Positions 1-7,400 of a stretch of 18,186 nucleotides of DNA are shown in pieces. The DNA is from Chloroflexota bacterium (GTDB lineage Bacteria > Chloroflexota > UBA11872). Each line of letters opens with the position of its first letter. Within the stretch, counting starts at the first letter, position 1. Below the pieces are notes generated by a model. It had not been told where the DNA came from and ran no database searches. It saw only the letters and a list, made by a program, of their open reading frames with translations. The translations under genes were made by a program, and so were the position numbers. The DNA lies in contig JAPOXI010000098.1 of NCBI GenBank assembly GCA_026707185.1, forward strand, positions 1-18,186, in the 5' to 3' direction.

Positions 1-494
1 CGGTCGAGCGCGGGTGCCTGGAGGTGATGCCGGGCGTGCACAAGGGCGGGGTCGTGCGGCACACGCAGCTGGAGCCGGGCGAAGAAGGCCGGCGCGCCTA
101 CCTGGAGATCCAAGAAGAGGATCTGCCGGGCGAGCGCGTGGTGGCCACGCCGGTGGACCGCGGCGGGGTTGTGCTGCTAACGAACCGGACGCCGCACCGC
201 TCGACGCCCAATCGAAGCGACGTGATTCGCTGGAGCATCGACATCCGCTACCAGAGCGCGGACCTGCCGACGAATTTCCCGCCGCTGGCCATGGATCGCA
301 ACGGAGCTTCCGAGAACGGCGCATCGCCTGCCGACGGATTGATACCTGAGGCGACGCTGACCTGTTATCCGCCGGAGTCGGACTTCCTGGTGCGCAGCCG
401 GTCGCGGCCGGAGGCTGTGGTGCGGACCTGGCAGGAGTTCAACGATATTCGAACGGTCCACCAGCCGGCCGACAGCACGGTGCGCTGGGAGTAA
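1..494 (+). CDS. Phytanoyl-CoA dioxygenase (PhyH) family protein, 3' part
   Basis: The gene runs off the left edge; its frame begins at base 3 and ends with TAA at 492-494. The visible part starts GCLEVMPGVHKGG, the usual PhyH segment in which a Gly-Cys/Ala-Leu-x-x-x-Pro-Gly-Ser/Val-His stretch precedes the distal metal site. It continues with TNRTPHRSTPNRSDVIRW, which carries the distal iron-ligand His (TPHRS) and the downstream Arg that binds 2-oxoglutarate in this family. The proximal HxD motif lies upstream of the window. Such enzymes are cytoplasmic Fe(II)/2-oxoglutarate-dependent hydroxylases; the substrate cannot be read from the sequence. A HAD hydrolase follows 57 bp downstream on the same strand. 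A decayed duplicate of codons around the His/Arg region lies at 1264-1415. Family assignment is firm, substrate unknown. Confidence 0.85.
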   Translation, partial: VERGCLEVMPGVHKGGVVRHTQLEPGEEGRRAYLEIQEEDLPGERVVATPVDRGGVVLLTNRTPHRSTPNRSDVIRWSIDIRYQSADLPTNFPPLAMDRNGASENGASPADGLIPEATLTCYPPESDFLVRSRSRPEAVVRTWQEFNDIRTVHQPADSTVRWE

Positions 495-551
495 GTCTCC
501 AGACGAGTTGACGGCGCGGCGGTCCGGGCGAACCACCTTGGAGCTTTCGGC

Positions 552-1253
552 GTGAAGGTGCGGGCGGTCGTGTTTGATCTGTTCAATACGCTGACGTCGC
601 CGGTTCACGAGGTGGATTTCAGGGCGTCAGTGCGAGCCATGGGGTTGGCGGCGGGTGTGAATCCAGATGCGTTTACCCGGGGATGGTTTGAATTGTGGCG
701 GCAGCTGCTTGACGGGACGCTCGGGACGACAGAGGCCGGCGTGCGGCGGGTCTGTAAGGCGATGCGCGCCGAGGTTGCCCAGGCGCGCATCGCGCGGGCG
801 GTGGACGTTCGCCTGGAATTCTCGCGGCAGGCGCTGCGGCCTCGAGGCGACGCGGTTGCCACGCTGCGACACGTGCGACGAATGGGCGTGCGAACCGCGT
901 TACTCAGCAACTGCACGGCGGATGTTCCGGACCTGTGGCCGTCGTTGCCATATGCCGAGCTGATCGATGAACCACTGTTCTCGTGCGTGGAGGGATTGGT
1001 CAAACCGGATTCCGGCCTCTATCAGCGAGCGTGTGAGCGCCTGGGCGTGGGTCCGTCGGCTTGTGTCTACGTGGGCGATGGGGATGATCAGGAATTGACA
1101 GGCGCTGCTCGGGCCGGGATGCGGGCGGTGCTGATCAGGACACCGGAGGCGACGGCAGCTTCCTCGCTCTCGGAGCGGGGCTCCTGGAGTGGCGAGGCGA
1201 TTGATTCATTGAGCGAGATTCCGGGATTGATTCGGACTGGTAACGCGACCTAG
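552..1253 (+). CDS. HAD-superfamily hydrolase
   Basis: The 233-aa product has all four HAD motifs. Motif I is VVFDLFNTLT with nucleophile Asp9, motif II is LLSNCT with Ser119, motif III is VKPDSGLY with Lys151, and motif IV is VYVGDGDDQELTGA around Asp176-Asp179. The position two residues after the nucleophile is Phe, not the acid/base Asp typical of HAD phosphatases. This DxFNT form is common in the dehalogenase-like branch, so either a phosphatase or a dehalogenase is possible. The start is GTG at 552, preceded by GGAG about 8 nt upstream. It may be co-transcribed with the PhyH gene 57 bp before it. No signal peptide or membrane segment is visible, so it is probably cytoplasmic. Confidence 0.85.
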   Translation: MKVRAVVFDLFNTLTSPVHEVDFRASVRAMGLAAGVNPDAFTRGWFELWRQLLDGTLGTTEAGVRRVCKAMRAEVAQARIARAVDVRLEFSRQALRPRGDAVATLRHVRRMGVRTALLSNCTADVPDLWPSLPYAELIDEPLFSCVEGLVKPDSGLYQRACERLGVGPSACVYVGDGDDQELTGAARAGMRAVLIRTPEATAASSLSERGSWSGEAIDSLSEIPGLIRTGNAT

Positions 1254-1263
1254 CTCGGTTGCG

Positions 1264-1415
1264 GCGCCGACGCCGACTGCTTCACGGGGGCTCGTGCCGA
1301 CTAGCCAGACGCCGGATCGCTCAATGCCCAACCACAGCGACGTCATTCGCTGGAGTATCGACGCCTGATCTCAGCGCGCGGACCTGCCACCAAACTTGCG
1401 TCGCTGGCGATGGAT
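1264..1415 (+). pseudogene. Decayed duplicate of PhyH dioxygenase 3' region
   Basis: This stretch aligns with the PhyH gene at about 140-296. By eye, 45 of the 54 bases starting at ACGCCG (1309) match. Translated in the ancestral frame it reads TPDRSMPNHSDVIRWSIDA and then hits TGA at 1366-1368. The iron-ligand His of the intact gene (TPHRS) is Asp here (TPDRS), and small indels follow the stop. Similarity persists to ATGGAT near 1411-1415. No intact reading frame remains. It looks like the residue of a second dioxygenase copy that once followed the HAD gene. Confidence 0.8.
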
Positions 1416-1527
1416 GGGAAGGGCGAGGCAACAAGAACCGCCGTCACCTCGCACGGCGGGCTGGACGTAGGTCGCCCTCGGACACAGGATCAGTCGACGC
1501 CTCGTGCGGGTGGCAAGGAGGAAGCGT

Positions 1528-2487
1528 ATGTCGACGGTGGCTGACAGGCGGCGGGAGATTCTGGCGCAGCGCAGCGCGATGAAGGAGGTGTATGGGGCGG
1601 GGCAGGACACGGTGAATCCGCACACGATTGTGCGGGGGCCGGATTGCTGGCACCTGTTCTATGGGGCGTGGCCGGGTGGTCAGAATCTCGAGAAGCGGCA
1701 TGCGACGTCGGACGACCTGGTGGTGTGGACGAAGCAGGAGCCAGTGTTGCTGCGGGGTAAGCCGGGGGACTGCGATCACGCGGAGGTCAGCGAGGCGAGC
1801 GTGATCGAGCACGACGGGCGCTGGTACATGGTGTACGCGTGCCGCCCGCGACCGGAGGCGAGCCGGAGATTCTCGGTCGCGGTTTCGGACGACCTGTGGC
1901 ACTGGGAGAAGATTCCGGGGGACGGGACGCCGGTGTTCATTCCGCTGCGGGAATGGTCGGGGTGGGCGGAGGACGGGGTGCTGGAATGCAAGGACCCGTG
2001 GGTGATCGAGTACGAAGGCCGGTACCTGATGTACTTCGTGTGCCAGAACCGCTGGGGCGATTCGTGCCTGGCCCTGGCGGAGTCGCCGGACCTGGTGCAC
2101 TGGGAGGACCGGGGGCCGCTGATGACGTTTCAGCGGATCGAGAACGAGTTTCAAGGTCCCTCGGGGTTCGAGGTGCCGCGGGTGTTCAAGAAGGACGGCC
2201 GGTACTGGATCTTCGTAATGAATTTCTGGGGGACGCAGTATGCGAGCGGGGACGACCCGTTCCACTTTGGCGAGTGGACGGTGCTGGGGCCGTGGCACGG
2301 GGCGAGCGTGTTCAGCGACGAGCAGGATCGCTGGTTTATCACGCACGCGCTGCGGCCGTTTGGGCAGCCGTCGACGCGGCTGCGTCCGATGATCGGGCCG
2401 CTGCAGGGGTTGTGCCTGGGCGGGATTGTGTGGAGCGAGGGGGTGCCGGTGCCGGTGGACTTGCGTCATCTGCTTGGGGATGAATGA
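1528..2487 (+). CDS. Glycosidase-like five-bladed beta-propeller protein (GH32/GH43 clan type)
   Basis: The 319-aa product is built of repeated propeller blades with segments such as DGRWYMVYACR, DDLWHWEKI, EGRYLMYFV, PDLVHWED and DGRYWIFVMNF, typical of the GH32/43/62/68 fold. CKDPWVIEYEG (Asp156) resembles the RDP motif of GH32, and GFEVPRVF (Glu215) resembles the ECP-type acid/base motif. The N-terminal nucleophile motif is less clear: NPHTIVRG stands where NDPNG is expected. ATG at 1528 is chosen because AAGGAGG lies 6 nt upstream, rather than the in-frame GTG at 1504. There is no signal peptide, so it probably acts on imported or intracellular saccharides. It could also be a non-catalytic or phosphorylase-type propeller. 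Confidence 0.75.
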   Translation: MSTVADRRREILAQRSAMKEVYGAGQDTVNPHTIVRGPDCWHLFYGAWPGGQNLEKRHATSDDLVVWTKQEPVLLRGKPGDCDHAEVSEASVIEHDGRWYMVYACRPRPEASRRFSVAVSDDLWHWEKIPGDGTPVFIPLREWSGWAEDGVLECKDPWVIEYEGRYLMYFVCQNRWGDSCLALAESPDLVHWEDRGPLMTFQRIENEFQGPSGFEVPRVFKKDGRYWIFVMNFWGTQYASGDDPFHFGEWTVLGPWHGASVFSDEQDRWFITHALRPFGQPSTRLRPMIGPLQGLCLGGIVWSEGVPVPVDLRHLLGDE

Positions 2488-2511
2488 GCGCCTGTGCTGG
2501 GAGTGGCATTG

Positions 2512-2593
2512 GCGTGGTTGCCCGGAAGACCGCTCGCCGGTTTCAGCTGGGGATGGCCGATTCTGCCTCTCCGCCAGGAGCGGGTGACGAGGG
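2512..2593. repeat. Dispersed hairpin repeat, copy A (degenerate)
   Basis: It shares GGTTGCCCGGAAGACC, then a CTC(G/A)CCG tract and CTGCCTCTCC, with copies at 2671 and 15886. The central hairpin arms of the other copies are largely lost here, so this is the most diverged copy. It starts about 25 bp after the glycosidase stop. Confidence 0.65.
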
Positions 2594-2643
2594 GCGGCCC
2601 TGCCGGACGGTGCTCGACTCGGCTTGGCTGCTTCACCGAAGCA

Positions 2644-2674
2644 GCCACCCTCACCCCAGCCCTCTCCCTCAAGG
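2644..2674. repeat. 31-bp CT-rich direct repeat, unit 1
   Basis: The unit begins GCCACCCTCACCCC and ends CTCTCCCTCAAGG, and is identical to 2829-2859. This copy lacks the GGGAGAGGG arm that completes the hairpin in unit 2, because it runs directly into dispersed repeat copy B. Similar CCCTCACCCC/CTCTCCC elements are common intergenic repeats in high-GC bacteria. Confidence 0.75.
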
Positions 2675-2767
2675 AGACCTTTGCGTAACCCGAGCTTGGT
2701 TGCCCGGAAGACCCCTCACCGATTTCCGCCGAGGACGGCGGAATCTGCCTCTCCCCTTGGGAGGCGG
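2671..2767. repeat. Dispersed hairpin repeat, copy B
   Basis: It matches 15886-15983 over almost its full length, starting with AGGAGACCTTTGCGTAACCC. A hairpin lies at 2721-2745: GATT then CCGCC pairs with GGCGG then AATC, with one bulged T and a GAGGAC loop. A pyrimidine-rich CTGCCTCTCCCC follows. The partner copy keeps the same fold with different arm bases. Confidence 0.8.
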
Positions 2768-2828
2768 ATTAGGAGGTTGGTTTGCCGAGTCTGGTTGCCG
2801 GACTCCGGCCTGGGTGATGGGGGTAGCT

Positions 2829-2867
2829 GCCACCCTCACCCCAGCCCTCTCCCTCAAGGGAGAGGGA
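2829..2867. repeat. 31-bp CT-rich direct repeat, unit 2, with perfect hairpin
   Basis: The 31-bp unit repeats 2644-2674 exactly. Here CCCTCTCCC (2845-2853) pairs perfectly with GGGAGAGGG (2858-2866) around a TCAA loop, a 9-bp stem. No T-run follows on either strand, so it is more likely a REP-like repeat than an intrinsic terminator. Confidence 0.75.
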
Positions 2868-3000
2868 GGAAGAGGCTGCCCTGGCAAGGGCCAGGCGAGA
2901 TTTGCAAGGGTCTGAGAAGAGGGTGAGGAGCGGCACCGCCTTCGCGGGCGGGCCGGGGACCTCGGTCAGCGGGCTGCCCGGGCGGTGTGGGGTTTGAGCA

Positions 3001-3312
3001 ATGAACGCACGAATTGAGTTTCGGCAGGACGAGATCGCGGCTTTCTGTCAGCGCTGGCAGATGGTGGAGCTGGCGCTGTTTGGTTCCGTGCTGCGGGACG
3101 ACTTTGGGCCGGAGAGCGACGTGGACATCCTGGTGCGATTTGCTCCGGCGGCCGAGCCGGGCCTGAGGGACTGGCCGGCCATGGAACGCGAGTTGGCCGA
3201 AGTCCTGGGTCGAGATGTGGACCTGATCGAGCGGAGATCGGTCGAGATCAGCCGCAACTACATCCGGCGGAGAGCGATCCTGGACTCGGCGCAGGTGGTC
3301 TATGCGGCGTGA
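3001..3312 (+). CDS. MntA-type minimal nucleotidyltransferase (antitoxin half of a MntA/HepT module)
   Basis: The 103-aa protein has the classic minimal nucleotidyltransferase signature. Gly28-Ser29 in LALFGSVLRDDFG is followed by SDVDILVRF with Asp40 and Asp42, and a third acidic residue sits in GRDVDLIE (Asp74). In the known MntA/HepT system the MNT protein adds AMP to the HEPN ribonuclease and inactivates it. All metal ligands appear intact. The length is normal for the family. Its ATG is preceded only by a weak G-rich site. The last codons overlap the start of the HepT remnant, the usual arrangement of these modules, but the toxin itself is broken. Confidence 0.85.
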   Translation: MNARIEFRQDEIAAFCQRWQMVELALFGSVLRDDFGPESDVDILVRFAPAAEPGLRDWPAMERELAEVLGRDVDLIERRSVEISRNYIRRRAILDSAQVVYAA

Positions 3313-3421
3313 CGATGCCGCCTATCTCTTGGACATGCTGCTTCACGCGCGGGACGCTCGGGGATTCGTTGCCGGGCTGATCGAGCAGGTGGAACCCCTC
3401 GTTCCGCCGGAGACCGGTTAG
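3302..3421 (+). pseudogene. HepT-like HEPN toxin with internal deletion
   Basis: ATG at 3302 lies inside the end of the nucleotidyltransferase gene, as is usual for mntA-hepT pairs. The 39-aa product starts MRRDDAAYLLDMLLHARDAR, a standard HEPN-family N-terminus. After about residue 26 it jumps to IEQVEPLVPPETG, which resembles the C-terminal tail of HepT proteins. Family members are about 110-115 aa, so roughly 70 residues are missing from the middle, including the RX4-6H ribonuclease motif. The frame is kept, as expected for an in-frame deletion. The product can hardly be a nuclease. Confidence 0.75.
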
Positions 3422-3458
3422 CCGAAGCTGCAATCGCTCGTGTCGGCGGCCGAGCCGA

Positions 3459-4022
3459 CTAGTTTTTGAGCCTGGTTGCGAGGTCGCCCAGGCGGATGTT
3501 GCCGGATTGGATGACGCGGGTGTTGACGCCGCGGAGGCGGAGGGCCTGGCCGGTTGGGGTGCTGATAAAACGGAGGGCCTGGTGGCCGAAGCGCTGGGCG
3601 AATTTGGCGCAGCCGGTGTGGGGTTCGGCCGAGATTTCGAGCACGGCGTCGCCGATGGCAAGTTGGGCACCCGGCGGGAGGTTGTTTTCGCTGAGGTCGA
3701 TGTCGATGACGAGTTGGTCGCCGGCGAGGGGCCAGCGGTCTTCGGTGCGGGCGAGCAGCGCGATCAAGCGGGCGTTGATGACGGTGACCTGGGCGGCGGG
3801 ATTGGGGCCGCCATCGGGGGTACGGGGGCTGCCGCGGGTCTGCCAGCTGTCGCCAACGAGGCCGGCGTCGACATCCAGCGTGCCTTCGTTCACGACTTCG
3901 CGCTGATTCACGCCTGGTCGCTGGACGATCATTTGGAGGGGGCCGCCGTCGGCGGGCGACTGGCGAATGTGGTCAAAGCCAGCTTCCAGCTCGTGACGGG
4001 TCAATTGGGTCCGGGTGTTCAC
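3459..4022 (-). CDS. MOSC domain-containing protein
   Basis: The 187-aa protein is a small stand-alone MOSC protein. It has GLVGDSW near 54-60, the block SPRTPDGG, NARLIALLA near 83-91, AGDQLVIDIDLSENNLPPG, and PHTGCAKF with the conserved Cys138. It ends with LRLRGVNTRVIQSGNIRLGD. MOSC domains bind sulfur or molybdenum-cofactor ligands through that Cys; the substrate of this subgroup is not known to me. GTG at 4022 is chosen because GGAGG lies 10 nt upstream and the family N-terminus (LTRHELEAG) follows directly. The open frame continues upstream antisense to the MFS gene, but that extension has no family support. The 138-bp gap to the MFS gene is a shared divergent promoter region. Confidence 0.85.
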   Translation of the reverse strand: MNTRTQLTRHELEAGFDHIRQSPADGGPLQMIVQRPGVNQREVVNEGTLDVDAGLVGDSWQTRGSPRTPDGGPNPAAQVTVINARLIALLARTEDRWPLAGDQLVIDIDLSENNLPPGAQLAIGDAVLEISAEPHTGCAKFAQRFGHQALRFISTPTGQALRLRGVNTRVIQSGNIRLGDLATRLKN

Positions 4023-4160
4023 AGCGCCGACTACCTCCGGGGTCTTCCGACGAACCAGTCCATGCTGCGGGTCTTTCCTCGGCGATTTGGACTGGCGTCG
4101 CTTAACGCTCGACCATAGCCGGATCGTCGAGGGAGTCCAAGAGGAGATGGCAACTCTCCC

Positions 4161-5378
4161 GTGAGAATCTCGCGCGGGCTGACGGCCTTCGGCTATCCGG
4201 CATACCGGGTGCTGTGGCTGAGTTCGACCCTGACGGCGCTGGGGACGTGGGCGGAGCGGCTGGCGGTGGGATGGCTGGTGCTGGTGGAGACCGAGTCCAT
4301 CCTGCTGTCGGCGGCGACCTTCGCCGTGCGCAGCGCTCCGGGAATCCTCGCCGCACCGCTGGGCGGCGCCGTGGCCGACCGCTACCCGAGAACGCGGTTG
4401 TTGCCGATCACGGCCTTGATTCGAGCGGTGCTGAAGGTGCTGCTGGCGCTGATCGCCTGGGTGGGGTTTTCGAATCCGTGGCCGATATTTCTGCTGATCG
4501 CGCTGGGCGGGGTGGTCAATTCGTTCGACATGCCAAGCCGACAGGGACTGATCACTGACCTGGTGCCGCGCCAGGTGCGGATGAACGCGATTTCGCTGCA
4601 CGCCGTGGGCAGCCTGGCCGTGGGGGCGATTGGCGCGCTGGCCAGCGGAATCACGGCGGAGCTGCTGGGCATTCCGGCGGCGCTGGCGGCGGCGGCGGTA
4701 CTGGTGTTGCTAGGCGGCGCGATCGTGCCGCTGATTCCGAGTGTGCAGCCCGCGACTCGCGACCAGCAGACGCCACTGCGAATGGTCTTCCGCGACACCG
4801 CGGACGGCATCAAGCTGATGGCGGGGCTGCCAGTGGTGGCCACACTGCTGCTGATGGCAATTGCGGTTGAGATCTTTGGTTTTGCCTACCAGTCCGTGAT
4901 GCCGGCGATGGCGCGGGGCGAGTTGCAGGTCACGGAGTCGGGGCTGGGAACGTTGCAGTTCGCCGCGGGCATGGGGGCGGTGAGCGGGGCGGTGGCGCTT
5001 TCGCTGCTGGGTGACTTCCGGCGGAAGGGCCGGCTACTGCTGGGCGTGACGATGGTGTATGGGCTTGGTCTGGTGGGCGTCGCGCTGAGTCCCAGCCTGG
5101 CAGTTGCGATCGCGCTGGTGACGCTGGTGGGCGCCATGGCCGCGGCGTTTGATGCCATTCAGTTGACGCTGCTGCAGGCGACGGTCCCGGATCAGATGCG
5201 GGGACGCGTGGTGGGGGGCTGGCTGTTTGCCATCGGCTTTGGGTGGGTGGGGCACCTGGCGATGGGGGCGGTGGGCGAGGCGGTGGGCGTGCGGTGGGCG
5301 ATTGGCGGGGCGGGGCTGGTGGTGATGGCAACGAGCCTGGCGGTGCTGGCGCTGGCGCCGATGCTGCGGCGGGCCTGA
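4161..5378 (+). CDS. MFS transporter, EntS-like exporter family
   Basis: The 405-aa membrane protein has about 11-12 hydrophobic helices. The cytoplasmic loop 2-3 motif GGAVADRYPRTR lies at 68-79. The segments RQGLITDLVPRQVRMNAISL and TVPDQMRGRVVG are typical of the EntS/transmembrane secretion effector branch of the major facilitator superfamily. It probably exports a small molecule; the substrate cannot be read. The start is GTG at 4161, with AGAGGAG about 14 nt upstream, rather long spacing. It converges on the MutS-like gene with a 13-bp gap and is divergent from the MOSC gene. Confidence 0.85.
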   Translation: MRISRGLTAFGYPAYRVLWLSSTLTALGTWAERLAVGWLVLVETESILLSAATFAVRSAPGILAAPLGGAVADRYPRTRLLPITALIRAVLKVLLALIAWVGFSNPWPIFLLIALGGVVNSFDMPSRQGLITDLVPRQVRMNAISLHAVGSLAVGAIGALASGITAELLGIPAALAAAAVLVLLGGAIVPLIPSVQPATRDQQTPLRMVFRDTADGIKLMAGLPVVATLLLMAIAVEIFGFAYQSVMPAMARGELQVTESGLGTLQFAAGMGAVSGAVALSLLGDFRRKGRLLLGVTMVYGLGLVGVALSPSLAVAIALVTLVGAMAAAFDAIQLTLLQATVPDQMRGRVVGGWLFAIGFGWVGHLAMGAVGEAVGVRWAIGGAGLVVMATSLAVLALAPMLRRA

Positions 5379-5391
5379 TCGGAGCGAGTAC

Positions 5392-7311
5392 TCAGGCGGA
5401 CTCGGGAATCTCGCCCCTGGAGGCCTTGAAGGCGAGGATCCGGTCGAGGCTTTCGGCGCTGAAGCCGTGCTGGGCGGCGACGAGGAGGCCGTCCGACTCG
5501 GTCGAGACGCCGGGCTGCATGCGATAGGTGTAGCGCGCGGGTTCCACGGAGTGGTCGAGCCTGCCGGCTAGGAAGCGCAGCCTGTCCTCGCCGTTGAAGC
5601 GTTCGACGAGGCCGTGGTAGTGGGTGACGAAGAAGACGGCGGCGCCGGAGCGCATGAAGCAGCGCAAGGCCAGGTCGGACACCACCAATCCGTCCTGGGG
5701 TGAGGTGCCGCGGAAGAGTTCGTCGCAGAGGGCGAGGCTGCGCGAGGTGAGCTGCTCGACGAAGCGGACCGCGCGGGAGCATTCGTGAGCGAAGGTGGAT
5801 TCGCCGGCCTGGACATCGCCGGGACGAATGAAGTGAGAAAGGATCTTGTCGCGCGGCTGAAGGGCGGCCTCGGAAGCGAGGATGGGGAGGCCAGCCTGGA
5901 ACAGCGCTTGGGTGATCCCGATGGAATCCAGGTAGGTGGTCTTGCCGTTGTTGTTGGCGCCGGTGATGAGGACGGTGGGTTGCCGAGGGGAGAACTCGAC
6001 GTCGCTGGGGACGCAGGCGTGATCGGCCAGCACGGCGAGTTCAGGAGGGACGAGGCCGTGGATGTGGGTGGGCGCATCAGAGGCCGGATGGACGACCGTG
6101 GGAAAGGTGATGGGGATCCCGCGGGCCTGGAGGCTGCGAAAGAAGCGCACGGCGGCGGCGACAGCCTTGAGGGTGACCAGCAGGCGCTCGAAACGGCGGA
6201 TGGCGGGCGGGAACTGGCGGAGGTAGAAGAGGTTGTGATCGGAGCGGACCTTTTCGAGGATGCGAAAAAGGGTGTTCTCGTCCTGCATGGCGCCGGTGGG
6301 CTCGGCCGAGATTTCGACGTAGAGCGTTCCTTCCGCGACCGAGGGCTTGAGGCTTTCCCATGCATACCCGAGCCGCGGCGCCCCGGGGATGAAACCGAGG
6401 GCGTTGTTGGCGATGACCTTGAGCAGCGGTTCGCGCGAGGTGCGGCGAAAGAAGACGGTGCTTTTGGCGACGCCGGCGGCTTCGTCAACCCCGATGACAC
6501 CGGACAGGTGGTAGTCGCGGGTGAAGATCGACTCCTTTACGACGCTGGTCAACTGGCGAAAGATCTCGCTGTCCATCTGGTATTCGAACGCGGAGCGGCG
6601 CTGGGGCGCCGGGTCCCAGGGGTTGAGCACATCGCCGACGCCGAAGCCGCCGGGCGTTCGGCGCTCGAGGGACTCGCCGGTTGATTCATTGACCAGCGCG
6701 TAGGTGTAACCGAGTTGCCCCTGCTGGGTAGTCCCGCCCAGCAGGCTTTCCCGCTTTGAGATGTGCACGCGTCCGGACAGGCTGACCTCGAGAGCCAAGC
6801 GGGGATTGAGCTTGCGGGCCGCGTCGGACGCTTCGGCCGCGGCGTCGGCCAGGGCGCTGCGGACGCCGTTGAGCCATTCCGGTTGGGAGCCATCGAGCGC
6901 GGCTCGCAGGCTGGCGAGAGCCTCGGCGTAGGACTCGAAGCGTTCGAGGTGGTACTGGTAGCCGCCGCGCGATTCCTGGTTGGAGTCGTACGGCGCGATG
7001 TTGAGGTCCTGGATTAGCTCGCTGAGCGCGGGTCGGTCCCAGAAGATGCGAACGACGTCTTGCCGCTGACGGATAGTGGCGGCATCGGTTTCGAAGCCGA
7101 GGATCCAGCTTCGAAGCGCTGCGCTGATGCGCTCGGCGGCCGTATGCGGATTGGTTCGCGCGGCGTCCGACTCGGCCGCCGCGATTGCGTCGATAAAGGT
7201 GTCGAGGCCGAAGTCGGCGGGGAGCGGGATGTTGCCGGGCCTGAGGCCGGGCAGGTCGACAGGCAGTTCCCGGCGACCGGGAGTTGTGGACAGGTTGCTC
7301 TGTTCGCTCAT
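5392..7311 (-). CDS. MutS-family ATPase without recognisable mismatch-binding domain
   Basis: The 639-aa protein carries a complete MutS C-terminal ATPase. Walker A is ITGANNNGKTTYLDS (G451-T458), followed by SEAALQPRDKI, a signature-like region AGESTFAHE, Walker B LALCDELFRGTSPQDG (D530-E531) and the H-loop THYHG (His564). The upstream half has helical lever-like segments. I see neither the N-terminal Phe-x-Glu mismatch-reading domain of MutS1 nor a C-terminal Smr nuclease. It therefore belongs to the broad group of MutS-related proteins, whose roles are mostly uncertain. ATG at 7311 is the first start in the frame; no clear ribosome-binding site precedes it. It is divergent from the membrane-protein gene by 89 bp. 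Confidence 0.85.
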   Translation of the reverse strand: MSEQSNLSTTPGRRELPVDLPGLRPGNIPLPADFGLDTFIDAIAAAESDAARTNPHTAAERISAALRSWILGFETDAATIRQRQDVVRIFWDRPALSELIQDLNIAPYDSNQESRGGYQYHLERFESYAEALASLRAALDGSQPEWLNGVRSALADAAAEASDAARKLNPRLALEVSLSGRVHISKRESLLGGTTQQGQLGYTYALVNESTGESLERRTPGGFGVGDVLNPWDPAPQRRSAFEYQMDSEIFRQLTSVVKESIFTRDYHLSGVIGVDEAAGVAKSTVFFRRTSREPLLKVIANNALGFIPGAPRLGYAWESLKPSVAEGTLYVEISAEPTGAMQDENTLFRILEKVRSDHNLFYLRQFPPAIRRFERLLVTLKAVAAAVRFFRSLQARGIPITFPTVVHPASDAPTHIHGLVPPELAVLADHACVPSDVEFSPRQPTVLITGANNNGKTTYLDSIGITQALFQAGLPILASEAALQPRDKILSHFIRPGDVQAGESTFAHECSRAVRFVEQLTSRSLALCDELFRGTSPQDGLVVSDLALRCFMRSGAAVFFVTHYHGLVERFNGEDRLRFLAGRLDHSVEPARYTYRMQPGVSTESDGLLVAAQHGFSAESLDRILAFKASRGEIPESA

Positions 7312-7400
7312 GGGACTGACCCGACGTGCGAAGGCTCGGAACCGGCTTCGCTACGCTTGCCGACTCAATGTAGCTGTCTAAGCGAGGGGCGGCGGTTCCG

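Larger units (their letters stand above)
2488..3000. other. Gene-free region made of REP-like repeats
   Basis: No credible coding region is found in these 513 bp; the open frames are short, overlap in several frames and have no homologous look. The stretch contains two copies of a hairpin-bearing dispersed repeat (near 2512 and 2671) and two copies of a 31-bp CT-rich unit (2644 and 2829). It also contains a short hairpin, CCTGGC with GCCAGG, at about 2879-2894. It separates the glycosidase gene from the MntA/HepT remnant. Confidence 0.7.

Noticed and set aside
1444..2469. 341-aa open frame antisense to the propeller glycosidase
   Set aside because: Pro/Arg/His-rich shadow with no domain; the plus strand has repeated propeller motifs and a strong ribosome-binding site.
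2845..2866. CT-rich hairpin as a terminator for the glycosidase gene
   Set aside because: It is about 360 bp downstream, lacks a T-run and recurs as a repeat unit.
4147..4164. Five-codon leader ORF (ATG to TGA) overlapping the GTG start of the MFS gene
   Set aside because: The purine-rich site is only about 1-2 nt from its ATG, too close for efficient initiation; it is probably chance.
4023..4601. N-terminal extension of the MOSC frame antisense to the MFS gene
   Set aside because: It is Arg/Gln/His-rich, unlike any MOSC protein, and the family N-terminus begins at the GTG at 4022.
5785..6684. 299-aa open frame antisense to the MutS-like gene
   Set aside because: Low-complexity Gly/Asp/Glu composition typical of a GC-rich shadow; the opposite strand encodes intact ATPase motifs.
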